Assembly: GCA_001769125.1 (NCBI GenBank)
Contig: MEOG01000010.1
Span: 1-60,367 of the forward strand
DNA from: Bacteroidetes bacterium GWF2_35_48
GTDB lineage: Bacteria; Bacteroidota; Bacteroidia; Bacteroidales; GWF2-35-48
Direction: 5' to 3'
Length of the DNA stretch: 60,367 nucleotides
Shown one piece after another: positions 45,996 through 53,367 of this stretch (position 1 is the stretch's first letter; each line of letters starts with the position of its first letter). The notes below the pieces were generated by a model, which did no database searches, was not told where the DNA came from, and saw only the letters and a program-made list of their open reading frames with translations. The translations under genes were made by a program, and so were the position numbers.

Positions 45996-47057
45996 TTATA
46001 GTATTACCATTGTCGCGCCAAAACCATATTCCTTAAACGAAGCATCTTGATATTTTAGTTTCGGATATTGTTCTGCAAGTGCTTTTCGGACTTCATTTTT
46101 CAATGTACCATTCCCTATACCATGAATAAAAACAATTTTCCCAACATTTTTTGCTTCTAATGCTTCATCCATTTTTTTATGAAAATGTTTAATCTGAATA
46201 TCAATAATTTCAGAATTGGATAAACCTCTGCAATCAACGAGCAATTGATTTATATGTAAATCTACCTCCCATTTTTCAGGTTCGGGTCGGGCAGAGAATT
46301 TCACAGCCTGCTCTTTTTGATAATTTTCACTGAATTCTTTTTCTTCAGCAATTTTCTGAATGTCTTCAACTGTAATACCGGCAATGCTTTTCTCAATGTC
46401 TGACATCAGATCAATAATCAAAGCTTTTTCGTTAAAAAAATCATTTTCATCAAAACAACCCGGTTTGTAAAATTTGCTGTGCTGTATTTTCAATAAACGC
46501 TCAACTGCATTTACTGGCTTATAATCTTTTGTCTTAAAAAATAAAAATTGAAAATTAAAATATGCAATTTCATTGATTTCAGGCATTGAAAGAGACCCTA
46601 TCTGAAATTTAGTATTTGGTTCAAGAATACCATGCTTCCTGTATTTGTGAATCTCTTTTTCTTGTGAAGAAAAAACATACATTAAAAAATAATTGCAATC
46701 ATTAATTATAAAAAGATTTATCTTTTCATTTTTTTCATCCTTTTCTGCAACATAAGCAAAAAAGACAGAAGGCGCATCGTTTCCTTCAATATCTTCGGCA
46801 AAATCAGCATAAGAGAACTGTTCTCTGTCAATATAATTGTATGAAATATCTATACTTTCCTGAGCTTTATTTTGAGCCTCAGCTTTTTTTTCTTTAGCAG
46901 ATGCTTGTTCTATTACCACAAGATTTTCTATATGCGCAGGAATATCAAAACCATCCGGCATCAACACATTTACAATTGTTTTATTTACAAATTTTGTTAC
47001 AATGCCTTCGCCAACATCATCTAAAAAACGAACTTTATCTCCAATATTTACAAGCAT
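45996..47057 (-). CDS. DUF2027-Smr domain protein
   Basis: 353 aa. The N-terminal part (1-50, GDKVRFLDDVGEGIV) and DUF2027 core (about 80-225) are typical of Bacteroidota. The C-terminal Smr domain (about 268-353) has VDLHINQLL and FIHGIGNGTLKNEVRKAL, including the HGxGxG motif. Smr domains have nuclease or nucleic-acid-binding activity in MutS2 proteins. Exact role unknown. Confidence 0.9.
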   Translation of the reverse strand: MLVNIGDKVRFLDDVGEGIVTKFVNKTIVNVLMPDGFDIPAHIENLVVIEQASAKEKKAEAQNKAQESIDISYNYIDREQFSYADFAEDIEGNDAPSVFFAYVAEKDEKNEKINLFIINDCNYFLMYVFSSQEKEIHKYRKHGILEPNTKFQIGSLSMPEINEIAYFNFQFLFFKTKDYKPVNAVERLLKIQHSKFYKPGCFDENDFFNEKALIIDLMSDIEKSIAGITVEDIQKIAEEKEFSENYQKEQAVKFSARPEPEKWEVDLHINQLLVDCRGLSNSEIIDIQIKHFHKKMDEALEAKNVGKIVFIHGIGNGTLKNEVRKALAEQYPKLKYQDASFKEYGFGATMVIL

Positions 47058-47079
47058 AATTTTATATTTTATTTATATT

Positions 47080-48096
47080 TTATTCTCCATATTTTATTAA
47101 AAATTCAGGGTTCACAACTTTAAAAGAAACTCTTCCATTAAACAAATCTTTTGCTTCCTTTGAAAAATCGCTCTTCTCTTTCAAAGGCCTTATTACAATG
47201 CCTTCTGCCCATACATCAGGAGCTATAAGCGATTTTCGTACAGATTTTTTTACCAGCTCCTCTATTGAATTTGAAAGAATATAGTCTTTCTCAATAACAG
47301 GGACTGTTTTCAAATCCATTTCGGCAATAAACTTTTCAAAATCGGAAAAAGAAAGATATTCTCTTTTTGAGATATCAAAAACATTGAAAAAAAACACATG
47401 TTGTCCGCGTAATTTTAATTTATTGCTCTGAATGCCTTCTCCCATAATTTCTCCCTGAAGCGCGTAATTGCCTTCCATTGTAAGCAATTTCTCCTCTATT
47501 TTATATGCTCTTGCAACTTTCCATAATGAATTTTCATCGTCTTCAAGAAGCTCAAGATTTCTGCTGCACACTCCGAAAACACCTTCATTCATATAATACG
47601 TAACAGAGCTTCCATCAATTTTTTCAGTAACATAACAGGGTTCATCTTTATAAATTGCAAGAATATTTTCTAACACTTGTATGCGAACTTCATCTGTTTT
47701 AGGGATAAACGAAGGAAATTTTCCTTTTACTTTACCAGCCAGACAAGCCGGAATCGGAGGCTCATACTTTGTAATGCCAAGTATTTCTGTAACATCAGCA
47801 TCTTCTGAAATTCCACAAGCAGCAGGAAGAATTGTTAATGGAAAACAAATACCTTGTGATATTTGCCCTCTTAGCCTGATAGTGCGAATTCTCATGCCCC
47901 GTGGTTTCAAAAATTCAAATTCAGATTTATCAGGAAATAAAGAATCTATTTCACAATATACGCATAAATCGCCCGGCTTGAATTCGTTTTTTTTAACAAC
48001 AAGCTGCCATCCCAAAACAGTCGCTTTTTCAATAGCTTCAGCATTTTCAATTGGTTCCAGCGTTTTAATTCGTTGTATGGATGCTAATTTTCGCAT
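47080..48096 (-). CDS. ATP-dependent RNA ligase, DRB0094-like
   Basis: 338 aa. The N-terminal OB-like domain (MRKLASIQRIKTLEPIEN, VYCEIDSLFP) is characteristic of the Deinococcus Rnl5-type ligase. The C-terminal nucleotidyltransferase has motif I EKIDGSS with adenylation Lys159, motif IIIa/IV LQGEIMGEGIQ, AEGIVIRP and motif V SFKVVNP. It joins RNA 3'-OH to 5'-phosphate ends, probably in repair. Neighbours are an Smr protein and TrmH, so a tRNA-damage context is conceivable. Confidence 0.9.
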   Translation of the reverse strand: MRKLASIQRIKTLEPIENAEAIEKATVLGWQLVVKKNEFKPGDLCVYCEIDSLFPDKSEFEFLKPRGMRIRTIRLRGQISQGICFPLTILPAACGISEDADVTEILGITKYEPPIPACLAGKVKGKFPSFIPKTDEVRIQVLENILAIYKDEPCYVTEKIDGSSVTYYMNEGVFGVCSRNLELLEDDENSLWKVARAYKIEEKLLTMEGNYALQGEIMGEGIQSNKLKLRGQHVFFFNVFDISKREYLSFSDFEKFIAEMDLKTVPVIEKDYILSNSIEELVKKSVRKSLIAPDVWAEGIVIRPLKEKSDFSKEAKDLFNGRVSFKVVNPEFLIKYGE

Positions 48097-48220
48097 AGAT
48101 TGTTTTTTTTTCAGTGAAATTAAAAAATGTTAAACTTCGGCTGACAAAAGTACACAAAAATAAAATCAATTATGATTCTAATTTTTATTATCATAGTTTT
48201 TATCAAAAACAAATAAACTG

Positions 48221-48251
48221 TTGGAGGAATATTTTTAAATATGTAGGTTTG
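48221..48251 (+). promoter_or_regulatory. Promoter of queA
   Basis: TTG at 48221-48223, 20 bases, TAGGTTTG at 48244-48251. The ATG at 48256 is only five bases beyond the -7 box, so the message would be leaderless or nearly so. Confidence 0.55.
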
Positions 48252-48255
48252 CAAC

Positions 48256-49482
48256 ATGATTAAGGTTGTAGAAAATATAAGAATTGAAGAATACAATTAT
48301 CATTTGCCGGATGAAGCTATTGCTAAATATCCCTTGCCAGATAGAGATAAATCAAAACTTCTTATTTATAAAGATAATACCATTTCTCAGGATTTTTTCA
48401 ATAATATAAAAAAATATTTGCCAGTAAAATCCACTTTGTTTGTAAATGATTCGCGGGTTATTCAAGCCAGAATTTTTTTTACCAAAAGTACGGGTGCTAA
48501 AATTGAAGTTTTTTGTTTAGAACCTTTGCAGCCTCAAGATTATTACTCTTGTTTTTCTCAGACACAGTCATGCGTTTGGAAATGTATAGCCGGAAATTTA
48601 AAAAAATGGAAAAATGAAATTTTAACGAAAAAAGTAGTTTTCAAAGGCAAAGAAATAACACTGACGGCAGAAAAAACAGAAAATTCAGGAACACATATCT
48701 CTGCACACTTTAGATGGAATCACAATCTGACTTTTTCTGAAATATTAGAAATTTTTGGTAAAACTCCGCTCCCACCCTATCTTAACAGAGAAGCAGAAGA
48801 AAAAGATAAGCAAACGTATCAGACGGTTTATTCAAGCAGAAATGGCTCTGTTGCTGCTCCTACTGCTGGTTTGCATTTCTCGGAAAAACTTATTTCAGAA
48901 TTAAATGCTCATAAAATAAATATTGAAACTCTTACGCTTCATGTTGGTGCAGGGACTTTTAAACCTGTTAAAGCCGCATGTTTGAAAAATCATGAAATGC
49001 ATACGGAATTTTTTTCAGTGAATAAAAAAACAATTGAAAAATTAGCAAGCAATAACCCGTATACTATTGTCGGTACAACATCGCTGCGGACAATTGAAAG
49101 TCTGTATTATATTGCACAAAAAATCAAAAAGCATGATTTTAAATTTCATGTATCACAGTGGGAGCCCTATTCAGGACAAATAAATTGTACTTCTACAGAA
49201 GCTTTAAATATAATTCTTGAATATTTAGATGAAAATAATTTGAACGAATTGTCCGGGTCAACACAAATTATGATAGCACCTGGTTTTCAATTTCAATTTG
49301 CAAAAACCCTGATTACAAATTTTCATCAGCCGCAAAGCACCTTGTTATTATTGATTGCAGCTTTTATTGGAATTTCGTGGAAAGAGGTTTACGATTATGC
49401 TTTATTAAATAATTTTAGATTTTTAAGTTACGGCGATAGCATGTTTTTAGAAAAAAAACCGTCTAAAACTTCGAAGAATTAA
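48256..49482 (+). CDS. queA: S-adenosylmethionine:tRNA ribosyltransferase-isomerase
   Basis: 408 aa. QueA transfers the ribosyl part of SAM to preQ1-tRNA to form epoxyqueuosine. Signatures are YHLPDEAIAKYPLPDRDKSKLL near residues 13-34, GKTPLPPYLNR near 173, RNGSVAAPTAGLHFSEKL near 195 and LHVGAGTFKPV near 229. It is somewhat longer than the common 340-aa form. Convergent 20-base overlap with the next gene. Confidence 0.95.
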   Translation: MIKVVENIRIEEYNYHLPDEAIAKYPLPDRDKSKLLIYKDNTISQDFFNNIKKYLPVKSTLFVNDSRVIQARIFFTKSTGAKIEVFCLEPLQPQDYYSCFSQTQSCVWKCIAGNLKKWKNEILTKKVVFKGKEITLTAEKTENSGTHISAHFRWNHNLTFSEILEIFGKTPLPPYLNREAEEKDKQTYQTVYSSRNGSVAAPTAGLHFSEKLISELNAHKINIETLTLHVGAGTFKPVKAACLKNHEMHTEFFSVNKKTIEKLASNNPYTIVGTTSLRTIESLYYIAQKIKKHDFKFHVSQWEPYSGQINCTSTEALNIILEYLDENNLNELSGSTQIMIAPGFQFQFAKTLITNFHQPQSTLLLLIAAFIGISWKEVYDYALLNNFRFLSYGDSMFLEKKPSKTSKN

Positions 49483-50131
49483 ATTCAGAATACTCAAGAT
49501 TCGTATATACTATTTCAAGCACATACATTTCTGCATCCTTTTTTACTTTTTCCGGTTCAGTATTTGTTGAATCAACCTTTTTAACACGATAATACACATC
49601 AGTACGTTCAAATTTTGGTCGTTTTGATTCCTGTTTTGATTTAAAAAAACTAAAGCCTTCTCCGACTGTTTTATATTTGTTTTTATAGGTCAGGTCGTAT
49701 TCCATTTTATAAGGAAATATTTCTTTAAATTCTTCCAGCATTTTTTTATAATTAGAAGCGCAAGATTTGAATTCGTCTTTCGTATAATAAATAGTAATTT
49801 CAACCGCGAATAATTTGTCGTTACAAAAAACCAATTTCACATCATTATCGTCAGAATCCAGACAATGATTTCCTTTGTATTTGAATTGAATTCGTGATAC
49901 TTTTGCTGAATCACTCATGTATTTATACTTTCTTGTAAAATTATATTTCAGAGAATCAGGATCGCCCGTAAAATCATAAATAGAATGAATATCTCCTTTT
50001 GCTTTAATTCCATTCAAAGCTTCAGTTTTAGAAATTCCTATTTTAACCGGAATGATGTTATCAAGCTTACATTGTGAATAAGCAAGCAGATTTATTCCTA
50101 TAAATAATGCAGCAAAGAAAATTATTTTCAT
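49463..50131 (-). CDS. Exported protein of unknown function
   Basis: About 222 aa from the ATG at 50131, which starts a clear signal peptide (MKIIFFAALFIGINLLAYSQ). The open frame extends to 50245 but that part is not signal-like and overlaps the hgcB terminus. The mature part has a Cys in QCKLDNI and KGNHCLDSDDNDVKL, a central KYKYMSDSAKVSRIQFKYKG, and lysine-rich strands. No family recognised. Possibly cotranscribed behind hgcB, 76 bases away. Confidence 0.6.
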   Translation of the reverse strand: MKIIFFAALFIGINLLAYSQCKLDNIIPVKIGISKTEALNGIKAKGDIHSIYDFTGDPDSLKYNFTRKYKYMSDSAKVSRIQFKYKGNHCLDSDDNDVKLVFCNDKLFAVEITIYYTKDEFKSCASNYKKMLEEFKEIFPYKMEYDLTYKNKYKTVGEGFSFFKSKQESKRPKFERTDVYYRVKKVDSTNTEPEKVKKDAEMYVLEIVYTNLEYSEFNSSKF

Positions 50132-50207
50132 AATATTGATTTTTTTATCAAAAATAATGAAACAATCAATACAAACAAAATAAAAAAAGACAAAGTAGGA
50201 AAAAGTA

Positions 50208-50507
50208 TCAACAGCATGAAGAACCGGAATCAGAAGTGCAATCACAGGTAGGTTCTGTTCCTTTCAACATTCCCATTAATATTCCGGCAGCACATCCAAC
50301 ACCGGGCTTTACTGAAATCGCTTCCTGCGCGCAATTTTTTGCACAGGCTCCACATTCCATACAAAGATCTTTATTGAGAATAATTGCTTTTCTTTCTTCA
50401 ACAATAAAAACATTATGCGGACAGACAATCATACACATCTTACATCCGTTGCATTTTTCCACATCAAGTTTTAATGTTACAACATTTTTTAAGTAGCGAT
50501 GTTCCAT
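50208..50507 (-). CDS. hgcB: HgcB, ferredoxin of mercury methylation
   Basis: 99 aa from the ATG at 50507; a longer frame from 50588 overlaps hgcA and is not HgcB-like. Two 4Fe-4S motifs are present: C19xxC22xxC25xxxC29P (EKCNGCKMCMIVCP) and C49xxC52xxC55xxxC59 (DLCMECGACAKNC). A further conserved-type Cys72 is in VGCAAG, and the protein ends in the vicinal pair Cys98-Cys99 (SGSSCC). This layout is diagnostic of HgcB, the partner that supplies electrons to, and is thought to bring Hg(II) to, HgcA. It lies 10 bases after hgcA. An unusual CDC pair (residues 88-90) precedes the tail. Confidence 0.93.
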   Translation of the reverse strand: MEHRYLKNVVTLKLDVEKCNGCKMCMIVCPHNVFIVEERKAIILNKDLCMECGACAKNCAQEAISVKPGVGCAAGILMGMLKGTEPTCDCTSDSGSSCC

Positions 50508-50517
50508 GTTGAAAATT

Positions 50518-51546
50518 TTATATAAAACGACCAATAATCCACAATACAAGTCCAATAAAGGCAAAAATAATTTGCAGTGGTATTGCAAGCTTCATTTCTT
50601 TTAATACCCCCGACAAAGAGGTATAAGTTGATGTTCCGGTAAAATTCATTGCTATAAAAGCAGAAACTGCGGGAACAATAAAAAACCAACTAATGTTTTC
50701 AAAAAGTGAAATTCCGGGAAAAAAATAAATGAGCAAACCTGTTATAATATAAGCCAGAATTGCACCTTTCATGAAAAATTGTTTAACAGGAATATATGGC
50801 AATAACGCCGGAGCTATGGCTACGCCAGATAAAAAACCAGCGAGCAACATTACCATTGCTTTCAATCCTCCATCAAAAGCTTTATCAACAGAATAGCCAT
50901 TTGAATTGATTCCGGCAAGAATAAAAAAAACGGCAATTGCAAAAATCAGATATTGAAAATGTCCAATAATCTCAACAGGAATGAGTTTTATCCTTTCAAA
51001 AAATGGAAAAAACACTGTTCGCATTTCCCTGCTCGCGGTAAACTTATTATTAATAAAATCAGGAATATCACTTGCTTTTACCGGACCGTAAATAACATGA
51101 AAACCTGTTATTTTTTTTACATCATGCGCAGATACTCCAACAGCGCCTAATTGCGGTAAAATAATTTTTTTATGATTTACAATTTCTACAAGTTTTGTTT
51201 GCTGAATTTGTTTTATTAATTCTTCTGTACCAAAAGTTCCTTTCCCTGCTGCGCACCAAACATTAATGCCTTTTGTGTCGAGAATTAAAATCCAACTATC
51301 AATATTTTTTAGATTTTTTCTGAGATGATCAAAACTCAACTTATAGTTTGCAGTAACAAAAATATTTGAATTTTCGTTGGGTTTACCTATAGCATACAAT
51401 CCCGGATTTATTTTATAATTATTACGATTTATAGCCCAACGCGCTTTTATGGCACCAAGAATATCTCCGAAATTCAAAAAGTCAGAAATAACAGGAATAC
51501 TTACCGAGTTAAGTTGCAAACTTCCAACAATAAAATCTGTCTGCAT
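50518..51546 (-). CDS. hgcA: HgcA, corrinoid protein of mercury methylation
   Basis: 342 aa. The N-terminal corrinoid-binding domain (about 1-165) contains the cap-helix motif N95-VWCAAGK102, whose Cys98 is the lower cobalt ligand in HgcA, within GINVWCAAGKGTFGTEEL. A QLGAVGVSAHDVKK segment near 147 follows. The C-terminal half has five transmembrane helices between about residues 205 and 342. HgcA methylates Hg(II) to methylmercury at the inner membrane with a methyl-cob(III)alamin intermediate, using methyl groups from the Wood-Ljungdahl branch in studied species. Length and topology fit. It starts one base after the permease stop; third gene of a four-gene operon. Confidence 0.96.
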   Translation of the reverse strand: MQTDFIVGSLQLNSVSIPVISDFLNFGDILGAIKARWAINRNNYKINPGLYAIGKPNENSNIFVTANYKLSFDHLRKNLKNIDSWILILDTKGINVWCAAGKGTFGTEELIKQIQQTKLVEIVNHKKIILPQLGAVGVSAHDVKKITGFHVIYGPVKASDIPDFINNKFTASREMRTVFFPFFERIKLIPVEIIGHFQYLIFAIAVFFILAGINSNGYSVDKAFDGGLKAMVMLLAGFLSGVAIAPALLPYIPVKQFFMKGAILAYIITGLLIYFFPGISLFENISWFFIVPAVSAFIAMNFTGTSTYTSLSGVLKEMKLAIPLQIIFAFIGLVLWIIGRFI

Positions 51547-51547
51547 A

Positions 51548-52255
51548 TTAGAAAGTCAGTAAAAAATAAAACCCAAGAATAATCAACGCAAGACCTGCTA
51601 AATAAGACAAATATTTTCCGATTTTAGATACAGATGAAGTTAATTTTCCTACACCTACACCTACTCCAAACATGGCTACTGCAAAGGGAAGTGAATAGCC
51701 TATTCCAAAAATCATTAATAATAAAATTCCCGAAATAATATTTCCTTTAATAAATGCAGCACTCAATATTAGGGGGAAAATCGGATTACAAACAGAATTG
51801 CATCCTGTAGATAATCCTCCGATGGCAAGTCCAAAAATAAACGCTCCAAGCAAGCCTGAGCCCGTTTTAATTTTTCCAGCATTGAAAGAAGGAATTTTAA
51901 AAGGCAAAATATTTAATGTAAGCAAGCCAAAAAAAAGCAGCAATAAACCCGCTGCAATTTTCCAGTAAGATCCCATCGCATTACCAATAATATTACTGGC
52001 AAGCCCTGTTATAGCTCCAACAATTGAAAGCGAAACAATCATTCCCAAAAAGAAAAAAATACTTTTAGATAGTACTTTTTTGTTTTTATCATCAGCATTA
52101 GTATTAGCAGCTCCTGAATAACTTGCCACAGCACCGATCACTGCAAAATTGCAACAAGATGTGAATGTGCCTATCAATCCCAATAAAAAAGTGGCTATAA
52201 AAAATGTTAAAGAATACTCTCCTGAAGAGAGAATCTGATTTATCCATTCCTGCAT
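51548..52255 (-). CDS. CcdA/ArsG-like membrane permease
   Basis: 235 aa with six or seven hydrophobic helices and glycine-rich tails. It is related to the DsbD/CcdA transmembrane family. The diagnostic cysteines are unusual: Cys34-Cys35 as TSCCNFAVIG in helix 1 and Cys152/Cys156 in GCNSVCNPIFP in the fourth helix region, in place of single Cys-Pro sites. From memory this resembles ArsG, annotated as an aromatic-arsenical efflux permease, and relatives that sit with thioredoxins in Bacteroidota ars loci. It could export or import a metal(loid)-thiol or pass electrons across the membrane. Operon position between the Cys-rich protein and hgcA. Confidence 0.75.
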   Translation of the reverse strand: MQEWINQILSSGEYSLTFFIATFLLGLIGTFTSCCNFAVIGAVASYSGAANTNADDKNKKVLSKSIFFFLGMIVSLSIVGAITGLASNIIGNAMGSYWKIAAGLLLLFFGLLTLNILPFKIPSFNAGKIKTGSGLLGAFIFGLAIGGLSTGCNSVCNPIFPLILSAAFIKGNIISGILLLMIFGIGYSLPFAVAMFGVGVGVGKLTSSVSKIGKYLSYLAGLALIILGFYFLLTF

Positions 52256-52261
52256 ATTGGC

Positions 52262-52567
52262 TTATTTAGGATTTACGGTTTTAGCTTGTTCACAACAACT
52301 GCTATTTAAGTTACCGGCAGGACAGCAGGTTTTATTTTGTGTCTGATTGTTATTGTTATTGTTATAAAAAAGTTTGTACCCGATAATTCCAAGCGCAGCA
52401 GCAATAACCACTACGAATAATATTTTAGTAAACTTGCTTTTGGATTTGGGAGTACAACAATCCGAGTTGTTATTCCCGATATTATCCGACCCACAGCAAT
52501 TTGAACTGTTTTCTGTTTTTGAATCTGATTCGCAGCAGCAGGATTTTTTGTTTTCTGAATTTTCCAT
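52262..52567 (-). CDS. Cys-Cys-rich single-span membrane protein
   Basis: A 101-aa protein with no recognised family. Cysteine clusters lie on both sides of one helix: C10-C11-C12, C24-C25 and C37-C38, then Lys-rich KSKSKFTK, a helix at about 47-67, an Asn run, then C81-C82 (TCCPAG) and C91-C92 (SCCEQ). The positive patch predicts cytoplasmic N-terminus and outside C-terminus, so dithiols would face both compartments. First gene of the hgc operon, 6 bases before the permease. Vicinal cysteines bind Hg(II) and As(III) strongly; a trafficking role is inference. It could also be an ArsE-like small protein. Confidence 0.7.
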   Translation of the reverse strand: MENSENKKSCCCESDSKTENSSNCCGSDNIGNNNSDCCTPKSKSKFTKILFVVVIAAALGIIGYKLFYNNNNNNQTQNKTCCPAGNLNSSCCEQAKTVNPK

Positions 52568-52581
52568 ATTTTTATTTTTTA

Positions 52582-52681
52582 CAAAATTGAAAAATTATTA
52601 TTGCATTTACTGTTAAATGACTGTTAAAACTTATACAATTTTACAACTTTTTGCTAAAATATTTTTTTTATTGTCCGACAA
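52582..52681 (-). promoter_or_regulatory. Upstream region of the hgc operon
   Basis: The gap 52568-52746 contains a direct repeat ACTGTTAAA (52609-52617 and 52620-52628) inside the word GTTAAATGACTGTTAAAA (52612-52629), 16/18 identical to GTTAAATAATTGTTAAAA (57521-57538) ahead of arsR. A weak -7 box (CAATTTTG, 52582-52589) lies 22 bases downstream; in the ars promoter the distance is 32. A palindrome TTGTCCGACAA is at 52671-52681. Confidence 0.4.
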
Positions 52682-52746
52682 AAAAATGAAACAGGAGTTG
52701 ACTTTTTTCAGCATTTGTTTACAACAATGGATTATCAAGCATCATC

Positions 52747-53214
52747 TCAAACCGGCAACTGCCTGATAAAACCTTCTTCCAGTGAGATGAATGTCTCTGT
52801 GCTTACAATTTCCGGAATGGATTGTATTTTTTCAATGATTATTTTTTTCAGATGTTCGTTATTGCGTGTATAAATTTTTAAGAGCAGCGAATATTTCCCT
52901 GAAATGTGATGACATTCTACAATTTCCGGTACTTGTTGAATGAGTGAGAATACTTTTTCATGAGACTTTGTTGTAATAAGATTTACCTGAATTCCAATAA
53001 ATGCGCAGGTCATATAATGTAAGCCTTTTGGATTCAGCATAAATTGTGAACCCGAAATAATTCCTGCTTCAAATAGCCTTTGTACCCGTTGATGGATGGC
53101 TGCGCCAGACACTTTACATTCCCGCGCTATTTCAGTAAATGGTTTGCGCGCATCTTTTACCAGATAATTTAATATCTGCTTGTCTAAAATATCAAGATGT
53201 AAGTCAGAGTCCAT
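52747..53214 (-). CDS. Lrp/AsnC-family regulator
   Basis: 155 aa. HTH at residues about 8-57 (LDKQILNYLVKDARKPFTEIARECKVSGAAIHQRVQRL) and RAM ligand domain about 70-150. It is divergent from the methionine gamma-lyase-like gene and most likely controls it in response to an amino acid. The intergenic region has a repeated ATTTAAGTTACAA word. Confidence 0.92.
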   Translation of the reverse strand: MDSDLHLDILDKQILNYLVKDARKPFTEIARECKVSGAAIHQRVQRLFEAGIISGSQFMLNPKGLHYMTCAFIGIQVNLITTKSHEKVFSLIQQVPEIVECHHISGKYSLLLKIYTRNNEHLKKIIIEKIQSIPEIVSTETFISLEEGFIRQLPV

Positions 53215-53223
53215 AAAAATTAG

Positions 53224-53341
53224 ATTTAAGTTACAATATTTTAAAATTTAAATAATTTAAGTTACAAATATAAACTAAATATACGAAAAATAAAAAATAT
53301 TTTCAATTATTTGTTGATTTTGATTTCATATCATAACTTTG
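53224..53341. promoter_or_regulatory. Divergent Lrp / gamma-lyase control region
   Basis: ATTTAAGTTACAA occurs at 53224-53236 and 53255-53267, a 31-base period that places both on one DNA face. Downstream, TTG (53311-53313 or 53314-53316) and TAACTTTG (53334-53341) form a promoter for the plus-strand gene, whose ATG is at 53368. Confidence 0.6.
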
Positions 53342-53367
53342 TAACGTGAAATTTAAAATTATGTATT

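Noticed and set aside
50208-50507. Ordinary ferredoxin
   Set aside because: The terminal Cys-Cys, Cys72 and adjacency to hgcA identify HgcB.
50508-50588. N-terminal extension of hgcB
   Set aside because: It overlaps hgcA in the same direction and is not part of HgcB; the ATG at 50507 gives the canonical length.
53215-53367. SAM riboswitch before the methionine lyase gene
   Set aside because: The promoter is only about 25 bases before the ATG, leaving no room for an aptamer.
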